From contig DAIMKZ010000104.1 of assembly GCA_036721445.1 (NCBI GenBank), positions 1 through 7,558 of the forward strand: a stretch of 7,558 nucleotides of DNA, read 5' to 3'. Positions 1-6,202 of this stretch are shown piece after piece. The position numbers were made by a program, and so were the translations under genes. Origin of the DNA: UBA4055 sp036721445. Its GTDB lineage: Bacteria; UBA4055. The stretch's first letter is position 1. Each line of letters starts with the position of its first letter. The notes beneath the pieces are model-generated. The model saw only the letters and a list, made by a program, of their open reading frames with translations, did no database searches and had not been told where the DNA came from.

Positions 1-48
1 AATGAACGGGTTTTGGCGGCTCTAAAAAATCATTTTATTAATAGTTGA
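1..48 (+). CDS. Possible C-terminal tail of a convergent plus-strand gene
   Basis: Frame 1 is open from the left edge to a TGA at 46-48 and would encode the tail NERVLAALKNHFINS. This reads like the amphipathic end of a normal protein. Frame 3 begins with TGA and frame 2 closes quickly, so frame 1 is the only plus-strand frame that could continue a gene from outside. If real, the gene would end 25 bases before the stop of the convergent phosphomannomutase gene. Fifteen codons cannot identify a family and an open frame this short is expected by chance, so this is only a possibility. Nothing else is visible in bases 1-73: no GC-rich hairpin followed by a T-run on either strand. Confidence 0.25.
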   Translation, partial: NERVLAALKNHFINS

Positions 49-73
49 CTCCTTTCAATTTTATTTAAAAGAT

Positions 74-1447
74 TTATACAGACTTCTCTATTTCCTTGAG
101 CTTATCCTGCATCAGCTTCATGATCGCTTCAAGTCTTTCTTTAGACTGTGCTTCGTACCGCTGTACAAGAGCGGGCTGAGTATTTGAAGCTCTGATAAGC
201 CCGAAACCGTCTTCAAAGATAACTCTGACCCCGTCAACATCTACAACATTATATCCTTCGGACTTGAAATACTCGGTAGCCTTCCTGACGATCTCGAATT
301 TTTTATCGTCATCGCTGTCAAGCCTTATCTCCGGAGTCATGATGGTCTTTGGAACATCCGCAAGCAGTCCGGTAATACTTTTATCGGTTCGCGACAATAT
401 TTCCAGAAGCCTGAGAGACGCATAAAGAGCATCATCGTGGCCGAAGAATCTGTCCTTAAAGAAAATATGGCCGCTGACCTCTCCACCAAGTTCAGCCTTC
501 GTTTCTTTCATCTTGGCCTTGATCAGAGAATGACCCGCTTTCCACATTATTCCGTTGCCGCCGAATTTCTTTATCGAATCATAAAGCGTTTGAGAACATT
601 TTACTTCGCCTATGATCGTTGCTCCGGGTTTTCTTGACAGTATCTCTTTTGCGAAAATCAGCATCAGATGGTCGCCGAAAAGCATATTTCCATGCTCTGT
701 TACGACTCCGATCCTGTCCGCGTCTCCGTCATATCCTATCCCGAGATCAGCCTTTGTTTCTTTAACTTTAGCGATTAGATCTGTCATGTATGCCGGGACC
801 GTGGGGTCAGGATGATGGTTGGGAAAAGTCCCGTCGGGCTTCGTATAGAGTTCCGTTACATTGTGCCCGAAATGCCTGAATATTTCTGCCGCTATCTCTC
901 CGCCTGTTCCGTTCCCTCCGTCAACAACAATATTGAGTTTGCGGCTGCCCATAGTAATATTCTCTTTCATGTAACCGAGGTATTCTTCTCTTATAGAAAC
1001 AGTTTTTAGAGTGCCGGCAGGTGTTTCAGGTCTCCTTATAATGAGGTCGTTTTTTAAGATCAGATCTTTCAGATGCTGGATCCTTTCGCCGAAAATTGCA
1101 TAGTCTTTTGTGATCATCTTAAATCCGTTCATGTCGGAAGGATTATGTGAACCTGTGATCATTACTGCAGAATCCGAATTGTAATGTATTTGAGCAAAGT
1201 AGAGCATGGGAGAAGTACACTGCCCGATCGAGATCACATCTATGCCGCAATCCCTGAGTGTATTCGTGAAAGTCGAGAACAGAAAATCTGCGGACAGTCT
1301 TGCATCGAAACCAACTGCACAGTTTTTATACCCTTCTCTTATCATCATTGTAGAAAAAGCCCGCGCTATCTTAATAACTGAATCCGCCGTAAAGTCAGTT
1401 TCCACAACGCCCCTGATATCGTATTCCCTAAAAATATTTTCGTTCAT
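74..1447 (-). CDS. Phosphomannomutase/phosphoglucomutase (alpha-D-phosphohexomutase family)
   Basis: Cytoplasmic enzyme of the alpha-D-phosphohexomutase superfamily. It interconverts hexose 6-phosphate and hexose 1-phosphate (mannose and/or glucose) to feed nucleotide-sugar and polysaccharide synthesis. Numbering from the start chosen here (457 residues, usual for ManB/AlgC-type enzymes): FREYDIRG at 6-13; active-site phosphoserine loop TGSHNPSDMNGFK at 98-110 with Ser100; metal-binding DGDADR at 240-245; sugar-recognition GGEVSGHIFF at 321-330 followed by FGHDDALYA; and phosphate-binding RASNTQP at 419-425. All four functional loops are intact. The GEVSGH loop favours PMM/PGM over GlmM, but mannose versus glucose preference cannot be read from sequence. 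An ATG at 1459 lies four codons upstream. I prefer the ATG at 1447 because GGAGG sits five bases before it, whereas the 1459 ATG has no SD. It is last in the minus-strand run, 22 bases after trpS. Confidence 0.93.
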   Translation of the reverse strand: MNENIFREYDIRGVVETDFTADSVIKIARAFSTMMIREGYKNCAVGFDARLSADFLFSTFTNTLRDCGIDVISIGQCTSPMLYFAQIHYNSDSAVMITGSHNPSDMNGFKMITKDYAIFGERIQHLKDLILKNDLIIRRPETPAGTLKTVSIREEYLGYMKENITMGSRKLNIVVDGGNGTGGEIAAEIFRHFGHNVTELYTKPDGTFPNHHPDPTVPAYMTDLIAKVKETKADLGIGYDGDADRIGVVTEHGNMLFGDHLMLIFAKEILSRKPGATIIGEVKCSQTLYDSIKKFGGNGIMWKAGHSLIKAKMKETKAELGGEVSGHIFFKDRFFGHDDALYASLRLLEILSRTDKSITGLLADVPKTIMTPEIRLDSDDDKKFEIVRKATEYFKSEGYNVVDVDGVRVIFEDGFGLIRASNTQPALVQRYEAQSKERLEAIMKLMQDKLKEIEKSV

Positions 1448-1450
1448 AAG

Positions 1451-1457
1451 CTCCTCC
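1451..1457 (-). promoter_or_regulatory. Shine-Dalgarno site that decides the phosphomannomutase start
   Basis: The minus strand reads GGAGGAG here, and the GGAGG core is five bases before the ATG at 1447. The motif overlaps the alternative upstream ATG (1459-1457), which has no purine-rich site of its own. The downstream start gives MNENIFREYDIRG, the normal short N-terminus of this family. The start call is therefore inferred from both SD spacing and family length. Confidence 0.75.
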
Positions 1458-1469
1458 ATTCAGTATGAA

Positions 1470-2483
1470 TTATCTTACAGATTGAACTAATCCTACTTTT
1501 TTATAAACCTTATTTAATATCTTATAAGCTTTTCCCTGTGCGTCCGCTGCGTTTTTTTTCAGTACCGATTCCAGGTAATCTTTATTTTTCATAAGATCAT
1601 CATGCTTATTTTTTATGGGCGTCAGCTTCTCGACAACTATATCGGCAAGATCTTTCTTGAAATCCGCGTAGCCTTTACCGAGATATGATCTTTCTATATC
1701 TGCGACCGGTGTTTCTGTCAGGCTGGAGTAAATTGTGAGAAGATTTCTTATGCCGGCTTTTTCGTCGCCCTCCGAATATGTTATTTCCTTTCCGGAATCT
1801 GTAACTGCACTTCTGATCCTTTTTGCAGCTATGGCCGGTTCGTCGATAAGAGCTATCCTTCCCGATTCCCCCGAGTCTGTTTTACCCATTTTTGCCAGCG
1901 GGTTCTGAAGATCCATTATCCTTGCGCCTGATTTCGGTATAATGGGCTCTGGAACTACAAAAGTATCCGAGTATTTATGGTTGAATTTTATTGCTATATC
2001 CCTCGTAAGCTCCACATGCTGCTTCTGATCTTCGCCGACAGGAACATAATCAGCGTTGTAAAGCAGAATATCCGATGCCATAAGTACCGGATAAGTGAAC
2101 AGACCCGCATTGATATTTGCGCCCGGTTTTGAAGACTTGTCTTTGAACTGCGTCATCCTTCCGAGCTCACCGAGTCCGGTAATACATCCTAGAATCCATG
2201 ATAGTTCAGTGTGCCCCGTCACATGAGACTGAATAAAAAGATTACTTCTTTCAGGATCGAGCCCGACTGCAATATACTGAGCGATGACAGATAGCGTTTT
2301 ATATCTGAGCTCCTTTGGTTCCTGAGGCACAGTCAGTGCGTGGAGATCGGCCACCATGTAAAGCGTTTCATAGTCATCCTGAAGCCTGATAAAATTCTTC
2401 ATAGCCCCTATATAATTTCCTATCGTAAGCTGCCCTGTAGGCTTAATACCGCTTAATATGACTTTTCTTTTTTCGTTTTCCAT
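1470..2483 (-). CDS. trpS: Tryptophanyl-tRNA synthetase
   Basis: Class Ic aminoacyl-tRNA synthetase that charges tRNA-Trp with tryptophan using ATP, in the cytoplasm. The 337 residues match the usual bacterial length (about 330). The N-terminus has the family signature SGIKPTGQLTIGNY at 11-24, where TIGN is the HIGH-box equivalent. MADLHAL-type sequence (VADLHAL, 44-50), ITGLGELGRMTQFKDKS (101-117), MASDILLY (135-142) and VGEDQKQHVELTRDIA (149-164) are all typical of TrpS rather than TyrS. The KMSKS loop is the variant KMGKT at 198-202, followed by DSGESG. The C-terminal helical part (about 215-337) is complete. Its start has only a weak SD (TGGAAA about 12 bases upstream). It lies 21 bases after pyrK and 22 before the phosphomannomutase start, so co-transcription is likely. 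No T-box or trp leader is possible in that gap; any regulation would come from the operon promoter. Confidence 0.97.
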   Translation of the reverse strand: MENEKRKVILSGIKPTGQLTIGNYIGAMKNFIRLQDDYETLYMVADLHALTVPQEPKELRYKTLSVIAQYIAVGLDPERSNLFIQSHVTGHTELSWILGCITGLGELGRMTQFKDKSSKPGANINAGLFTYPVLMASDILLYNADYVPVGEDQKQHVELTRDIAIKFNHKYSDTFVVPEPIIPKSGARIMDLQNPLAKMGKTDSGESGRIALIDEPAIAAKRIRSAVTDSGKEITYSEGDEKAGIRNLLTIYSSLTETPVADIERSYLGKGYADFKKDLADIVVEKLTPIKNKHDDLMKNKDYLESVLKKNAADAQGKAYKILNKVYKKVGLVQSVR

Positions 2484-2504
2484 CTTTATAAAATTTCCAT
2501 AAAT

Positions 2505-3311
2505 TTAAAACACTATCTGATCAGAATAGAATACGGGACCGTCCTTACAAACAAGGTAGTAGCCTTCCGAATCTCTTTTTTTTACCGCGCAACCCTGACA
2601 AACACCCATTCCGCACGCCATCGGGGTCTCAAGCGATACCTGACATCTTGCGTTATTGCGCTCAACGAATTCAGCAACGGATCTCATCATTGGATCAGGT
2701 CCTACGGCAAAAATATCATAATTGTTTAAAGATCCGATATTGCCTGAACCTAACTCATTTTTTAAGAGATCAAGAACATTGCCTGTAAATCCTTTTGAAC
2801 CGTCATCCGTTGAGCATAGGATCTCAGAGTTCTCTCTGTTATAATGAACCGTATCGAAAAAATCGCTGGATGTTCTGTTGCCCCATAATATCGTCACCGG
2901 TATATTCATGTCATGAAAATGGTCGGCAAGCCTTTTAATTGGCGCTATGCCCAGACCTCCCGCAATAAGTAGCTTTCTTCCAGCTTCTCCGTCGATAAAA
3001 CCGTTACCAAGCGGGCCGAGAACATTTATTGTTTTTTGAGTCTCAAGCATTCCGGCGAGCAGTTTAGTACCTCTTCCTACAACGCTGAATATGAACTCGA
3101 ACTCATTACCGTTTACTGAAGAAACGGCGAACGGTCTTCTGAGAACTGGAGAATTGAATTCTTGTGAAACCTGGACATTTATAAACTGACCCGGGATAGA
3201 AGATCCCATCTCGTTACCGGCGGAAAGGACTGCGGAATAGACATTTTCAGTCTCCTTTTTTAGCGATTTTATATTTGCGGGTATTTCGTAATATCCTTTT
3301 CCTGGTTCCAT
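2505..3311 (-). CDS. pyrK: Dihydroorotate dehydrogenase electron-transfer subunit (PyrK-type FAD/2Fe-2S protein)
   Basis: Ferredoxin-NADP reductase-like flavoprotein that passes electrons from the catalytic PyrD type B subunit to NAD in pyrimidine synthesis. Of 268 residues, about 10-100 form the FAD-binding barrel, with RRPFAVSS at 58-65 as the flavin-contact motif. LGPLGNGF is at 98-105. A Rossmann-like NAD domain begins with GGLGIAP (118-124) and includes GPDPMMR (204-210). The C-terminus binds a 2Fe-2S cluster through C233, C238, C241 and C255 (C-x4-C-x2-C-x13-C). The run METPMACGMGVC-like sequence (LETPMACGMGVCQGC, 227-241) is characteristic of PyrK and separates it from NfnA/SudB-type relatives. 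All cofactor residues are present. No pyrD is in this window, so the partner is elsewhere or downstream of the window; another acceptor cannot be excluded. Its start is four bases after the apbE stop, with only a weak upstream GGATA, suggesting translational coupling. Confidence 0.9.
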   Translation of the reverse strand: MEPGKGYYEIPANIKSLKKETENVYSAVLSAGNEMGSSIPGQFINVQVSQEFNSPVLRRPFAVSSVNGNEFEFIFSVVGRGTKLLAGMLETQKTINVLGPLGNGFIDGEAGRKLLIAGGLGIAPIKRLADHFHDMNIPVTILWGNRTSSDFFDTVHYNRENSEILCSTDDGSKGFTGNVLDLLKNELGSGNIGSLNNYDIFAVGPDPMMRSVAEFVERNNARCQVSLETPMACGMGVCQGCAVKKRDSEGYYLVCKDGPVFYSDQIVF

Positions 3312-3315
3312 AATT

Positions 3316-4329
3316 TTACAAGCCGTATCCTGCAGGTTTCTTATAATTTTCCATGTTTATTTCTTTCTTATTAATTTCCTTTCCGTCACCGTAATAATAG
3401 ATCAGCGCTGACAGTTTGTTCTTCTCCAGAATGTACTCAGCCTTTTCCCTTCCCATCGCAAACGCGGCTGTAGCAAAAGCGTCGCTCAGATAAGTTTTTT
3501 CAGATATCACAGTTACAGATATAATATCAGAAGTTCCGTATCCGGTATACGGATTTATAATATGGCAGTATCTTTGTCCGTCGGCTTCAATGTACTTTTC
3601 GTAGTCTCCGGATGTGGCTACGGCTCCGCTGCTTACATATATCGTGTCTATCAGTTCATTTTCAATTCTGGGATGTTTAATGCCTATAGTTTTCGGTTTT
3701 TTTGATCTTACGATCATATCTCCTCCCGCTTCCACAATGAAATCATTGTAGCCTTCTGACAATAAATAATGCGCGACCGAATCAACAGCATACCCCTTCG
3801 CTATACCGCCTAAACCGATCCTGCACCTTTTGTCCGAAACAAAGAATGAGTCATTTTCAAAATTATAAAGATCAAGATCTGATATTTTCAGAGTTTCTTT
3901 TAACATATTTTCTTCCGGCTTAACAGGTTCTGTTCCGGTGTAAAATCCCCACAGTTCAACAACCGGAAGTACAGCCACGTTAAAGTACTTGTCGGTATAT
4001 TTGTGGAGGTTTCTTGATATCCTGATGATCTGTCTGAGTGAATTCGGTATCTCGGTTTTCACCATTGGTTCTGCCGAATTCATTAAACTCAAAGATGATG
4101 TTTCTAGATAAGGATTCATCTCAGAATTAAAATATGAGAATATTCCTCTGGAAAATGAGATCGCATCGGAAGTTCCGGAAGTATCGGACATGCTTATACC
4201 GAACAGTGAAATGTTCACATCCGTAGAAAATTCAACAAATGATGAAGTTATTTTCACTTTTTTATTCATTGTACAAGACACTAAAAGACATGTCAGCACA
4301 GCATATTTTATAACATGCGTAATTTTCAT
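3316..4329 (-). CDS. apbE: FAD:protein FMN transferase, lipoprotein (ApbE family)
   Basis: Transfers FMN from FAD onto a threonine of target flavoproteins outside the cytoplasmic membrane; known targets of the family include NqrB/NqrC and RnfG/RnfD. The 337-residue protein begins with a lipoprotein signal (positive MK, hydrophobic 6-17, lipobox LVSC with Cys19), so it should be membrane-anchored. Family motifs follow in order: VVELWGFY at 123-130, the FAD-binding LGGIAKGYAVD at 173-183, EAGGD at 200-204, SSGAVATSGDYE at 233-244, HIINPYTG at 256-263, and SDAFATAAFAMG at 282-293 with the metal-binding Asp/Thr region. Nothing is missing. No Nqr or Rnf gene is in the window, so the substrate is unknown. 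It is the first gene of the tight run apbE-pyrK-trpS-phosphomannomutase. The start lacks its own SD but overlaps a six-codon frame that has one. An in-frame stop at 4350-4348 rules out a longer form. Confidence 0.93.
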   Translation of the reverse strand: MKITHVIKYAVLTCLLVSCTMNKKVKITSSFVEFSTDVNISLFGISMSDTSGTSDAISFSRGIFSYFNSEMNPYLETSSLSLMNSAEPMVKTEIPNSLRQIIRISRNLHKYTDKYFNVAVLPVVELWGFYTGTEPVKPEENMLKETLKISDLDLYNFENDSFFVSDKRCRIGLGGIAKGYAVDSVAHYLLSEGYNDFIVEAGGDMIVRSKKPKTIGIKHPRIENELIDTIYVSSGAVATSGDYEKYIEADGQRYCHIINPYTGYGTSDIISVTVISEKTYLSDAFATAAFAMGREKAEYILEKNKLSALIYYYGDGKEINKKEINMENYKKPAGYGL

Positions 4330-4357
4330 CGCGGTAAAATTAGCATTTTATCACCCT
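4326..4357 (-). promoter_or_regulatory. SD site plus six-codon upstream frame overlapping the apbE start (ATGA)
   Basis: On the minus strand AGGGTG (4357-4352) lies five bases before an ATG at 4346. That frame reads M-L-I-L-P-R and stops at TGA 4328-4326, which overlaps the apbE ATG (4329-4327) as ATGA. The apbE start has no SD of its own, and the only good SD upstream is this one, about 22 bases away. An ATGA overlap is a known arrangement for termination-reinitiation, so apbE translation may depend on this short frame. Seen: the motif, the spacing and the overlap. Inferred: that it is translated. Confidence 0.35.
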
Positions 4358-4413
4358 AAATGCAAGTGAAAATTCAAAATAATTATCAAATATGAAATAC
4401 TATAATTAAAAAA
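4330..4413 (-). other. AT-rich gap between the hypothetical gene and apbE
   Basis: An 84-base spacer, the largest between minus-strand neighbours in the window. It is very AT-rich. It contains a 7-base inverted repeat, TAATTAT (4380-4386) and ATAATTA (4402-4408), with a 15-base loop, but the stem has no G or C, so it is a poor terminator. TTGAAT on the minus strand followed 17 bases later by GTGATA is a weak promoter resemblance. An internal promoter for the apbE run is possible because of the gap, but I cannot place one confidently. Confidence 0.3.
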
Positions 4414-5175
4414 CTACCGCGCTTTATTGTGCAATTTTTCAACTAAGTAGGTCATCATCACATCACCGTTCTCGTTTATACCTATCCTTAAAACATCGTC
4501 ATTTTTAAACAGCCATTTGTTGTAGATCGTTACCGAACCGTTCTTTATTGAAGAGAGTTTAATTTTATCGTCTTTGTAGCTTGAGGGAAACTTATTTTTC
4601 TCATAGCTCGGTTCACCATATTCTTTAATGAGCTTACTGCTGATCTCATTGTAAAGTTTCAGCGCGTTCATCTTAGAGTGTGCGGAATAAACTATCTGGC
4701 AGGCATATAGCTTTTTATTGGTGAAGTTAAACTGCCATTTATTGACAGCATAACCTAAATGCTTGCCGTTTTTGTATTCCAGAACGGACTCGTCTGTATC
4801 GGATATCTTAAGACCCTCTGCGTTTCTTAATTTATCCTTTACGGACTGCCTTGAAGAACCCCACTTAGCTCCAAAGATCTGAGGTAGAGCCTGATCGACC
4901 TTCTTTGGTTCTACTTTTACTTTAATGGTCTTTTTTGTGCTCTCGATACATTTTTTCTGCTCTTTTTGCTGCTCAACAATTTCTGACCAGATGTCTGTAT
5001 AGATCGAATAAAGATCGTCATATTCTTCCCTGGTGATCTTCTGATCGGACATTTTATCTTTGATCGCATCAAATTCTGCCATCAGAGAATCAATCTGAGT
5101 CTTATAGCAGTCGCAGTCCTGAGAGAACAGAACTGAAAATGACGCTATAAGTACTATCCATATAAACTTTTTCAT
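4414..5175 (-). CDS. Exported protein of unknown function with coiled-coil N-terminus
   Basis: I do not recognise this 253-residue protein. It begins MKKFIWIVLIASFSVLFSQ, a clear Sec signal peptide (KK, then a hydrophobic core at 4-17) with likely cleavage between Ser18 and Gln19. A mature DCDC motif (Cys21, Cys23) follows, and further cysteines are at 76 and 159, so disulfides are possible. There is no lipobox. Residues about 24-85 are rich in Glu, Lys, Asp and Gln with spaced hydrophobics, probably a helical hairpin or coiled coil. A lysine/valine linker (82-95) leads to a C-terminal domain from about 98. That domain has FGAKWGSSRQSV (101-112), then NKWQFNFTNKKLYACQIVY (145-163), then KLIKEYGEPSY (181-191). 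This WGxS...F-x-kLy...YGxP layout resembles small periplasmic domains seen in many hypothetical proteins, but I cannot name a family. It has its own promoter and a strong SD (AGGGAG), 84 bases ahead of apbE. Confidence 0.85.
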   Translation of the reverse strand: MKKFIWIVLIASFSVLFSQDCDCYKTQIDSLMAEFDAIKDKMSDQKITREEYDDLYSIYTDIWSEIVEQQKEQKKCIESTKKTIKVKVEPKKVDQALPQIFGAKWGSSRQSVKDKLRNAEGLKISDTDESVLEYKNGKHLGYAVNKWQFNFTNKKLYACQIVYSAHSKMNALKLYNEISSKLIKEYGEPSYEKNKFPSSYKDDKIKLSSIKNGSVTIYNKWLFKNDDVLRIGINENGDVMMTYLVEKLHNKAR

Positions 5176-5179
5176 CTAA

Positions 5180-5213
5180 CTCCCTTTTTTCTCCTTCTTT
5201 TCCTTTTACTCCT
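5180..5213 (-). promoter_or_regulatory. Four tandem Shine-Dalgarno-like motifs before the exported protein
   Basis: The minus strand just upstream of the ATG at 5175 is almost entirely purine and contains AGGAG (5213-5209), AAAGGA (5206-5201), AAGGAG (5196-5191) and AGGGAG (5185-5180), about 9-10 bases apart. The last is correctly spaced (four bases, TTAG, before the ATG) and is the probable ribosome binding site. The others lie in the leader between the predicted promoter and the gene and could act as ribosome standby sites, or may simply be a purine-rich tract. Confidence 0.5.
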
Positions 5214-5241
5214 GTTTGTCAGCATGTGTTCGAAACGGCGG

Positions 5242-5270
5242 AATTTAACACAAGAAATTTAAAATGTCAA
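5242..5270 (-). promoter_or_regulatory. Sigma-70-type promoter for the exported-protein gene
   Basis: The minus strand carries a perfect TTGACA -35 box (5270-5265), a 17-base spacer, and TAAATT as -10 (5247-5242, four of six consensus bases). Transcription would start near 5235 and give a leader of about 60 bases containing the purine-rich SD array. An inverted repeat (TGTGTT at 5225-5230 and AACACA at 5247-5252) overlaps the -10 and the start region. This is the best promoter match in the window and may drive the whole minus-strand block. Confidence 0.6.
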
Positions 5271-5330
5271 CAATACTTTTATGTATATTAAATCCGGAAC
5301 TTTACCAGAAAGTTTTTTATAATTACGACC

Positions 5331-5359
5331 TTGCAATTAGATATGATTATGCTTATTTT
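5331..5359 (+). promoter_or_regulatory. Candidate promoter for panB-panC-glmU
   Basis: TTGCAA (5331-5336) and TATTTT (5354-5359) are separated by 17 bases, each matching four of six sigma-70 consensus bases; the start would fall about 20 bases before the panB ATG. A competing element is a perfect TATAAT at 5318-5323, but the bases at the -35 distance (CGGAAC) do not resemble TTGACA. One or the other probably serves the operon. The sequence between the two divergent promoters shows no further clear operator. Confidence 0.4.
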
Positions 5360-5388
5360 TAACTGTTATCATAAATCGAGGTGATCTT

Positions 5389-6189
5389 ATGGGAAACAGA
5401 ATTTCAGTTTCGGAATTAAAAAAGTATAAAACCTCCGGCAAGAAGATAGCTGCGCTTACTTCCTATGATTTTTACACGTCCCGGATAATCGACAGTTCGT
5501 CTGTTGACATGATACTTGTAGGAGACTCTTTGGGGATGGTTTTCCAGGGTAAGACCACAACAATACCTGTTACAGTCGAGCAAATCATCTATCACACAAA
5601 GATCGTTGTTGAATCTACATCACGGGCCCTTATCGCCGCGGATATGCCGTTCGGCAGTTTTCAGATATCAACTGAAAAAGCGATTGAAAATGCTTTCAGG
5701 ATAGTTAAAGAAACCGGATGCAACGCCGTCAAGGTCGAAGGCGGGAAAAGAGTTTTACCCCTCATCGAAAAACTAACAGAGTCAGGCATTCCGGTGTACG
5801 GTCACTTGGGTTTGACGCCCCAGTCTATCAACAAGTTCGGCAGCTATAAACTAAGAGCTAAAGGTGATAAAGAGGCAGAAACACTTAAAAATGACGCGCT
5901 TCTGCTTGAAAAAGCGGGAGTTTCCGGGATCGTCCTTGAGAAAATACCTGCCGGCCTGGCTAAAGAAGTGACCGAGTCTGTGTCAGTACCGACAATCGGC
6001 ATCGGAGCCGGACCTTTCTGCGACGGTCAGGTTCTGGTAATAACAGACCTTCTCGGATTCGACCCGGACGTTAACTTTAAGTTCGTAAGAAAATATGCAG
6101 ATATTCATTCTGTCATCAGTAAGGCTGTCAGCGAATATATATCGGATGTTAATAACGGATCGTTCCCTTCTGAAGACGAATCCTATTGA
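5389..6189 (+). CDS. panB: 3-methyl-2-oxobutanoate hydroxymethyltransferase
   Basis: First committed step of pantothenate synthesis: adds a hydroxymethyl group from 5,10-methylenetetrahydrofolate to 2-oxoisovalerate, giving ketopantoate, in the cytoplasm. The 266 residues match the usual length (about 260-280) of this TIM-barrel enzyme. Visible motifs: ALTSYDFYTSRI (22-33); VGDSLGM (44-50) and AADMPFGS (83-90), supplying the Mg ligands Asp46 and Asp85; KVEGG (115-119) with Glu117; GHLGLTPQ (138-145); IVLEKIP (181-187) with the catalytic-base equivalent Glu184; and IGIGAG (203-208). Residue roles are by analogy with E. coli PanB. The ATG at 5389 has a strong SD, GAGGTGAT, at 5378-5385. It is first in the plus-strand run and 13 bases ahead of panC; panB-panC pairs are very common in bacteria. 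panD and panE are not in the window. Confidence 0.97.
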   Translation: MGNRISVSELKKYKTSGKKIAALTSYDFYTSRIIDSSSVDMILVGDSLGMVFQGKTTTIPVTVEQIIYHTKIVVESTSRALIAADMPFGSFQISTEKAIENAFRIVKETGCNAVKVEGGKRVLPLIEKLTESGIPVYGHLGLTPQSINKFGSYKLRAKGDKEAETLKNDALLLEKAGVSGIVLEKIPAGLAKEVTESVSVPTIGIGAGPFCDGQVLVITDLLGFDPDVNFKFVRKYADIHSVISKAVSEYISDVNNGSFPSEDESY

Positions 6190-6202
6190 AAGGAAGTTAA
6201 TT

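Noticed and set aside
1..73. A minus-strand gene start after the phosphomannomutase gene, suggested by AAAGGAG on the minus strand
   Set aside because: The ATG downstream of it opens a frame that stops after three codons (M-I-F), and all minus-strand frames here close quickly.
437..1490. Several plus-strand open frames of 65-94 codons inside the phosphomannomutase gene
   Set aside because: They lie wholly or mostly antisense to a well-supported enzyme gene, show no family motifs and have no convincing SD.
2484..2504. T-box or trp attenuator upstream of trpS
   Set aside because: The gap to pyrK is only 21 bases, with no room for a leader structure.
4380..4408. Inverted repeat TAATTAT/ATAATTA as a terminator after the exported-protein gene
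   Set aside because: The stem is only A and T with a 15-base loop, too weak to stop transcription; similar repeats arise by chance in AT-rich DNA.
6095..6202. 36-codon N-terminal extension of panC
   Set aside because: It would overlap panB by 95 bases, lacks an SD and has no resemblance to the PanC N-terminus; the 6203 ATG has a good SD.
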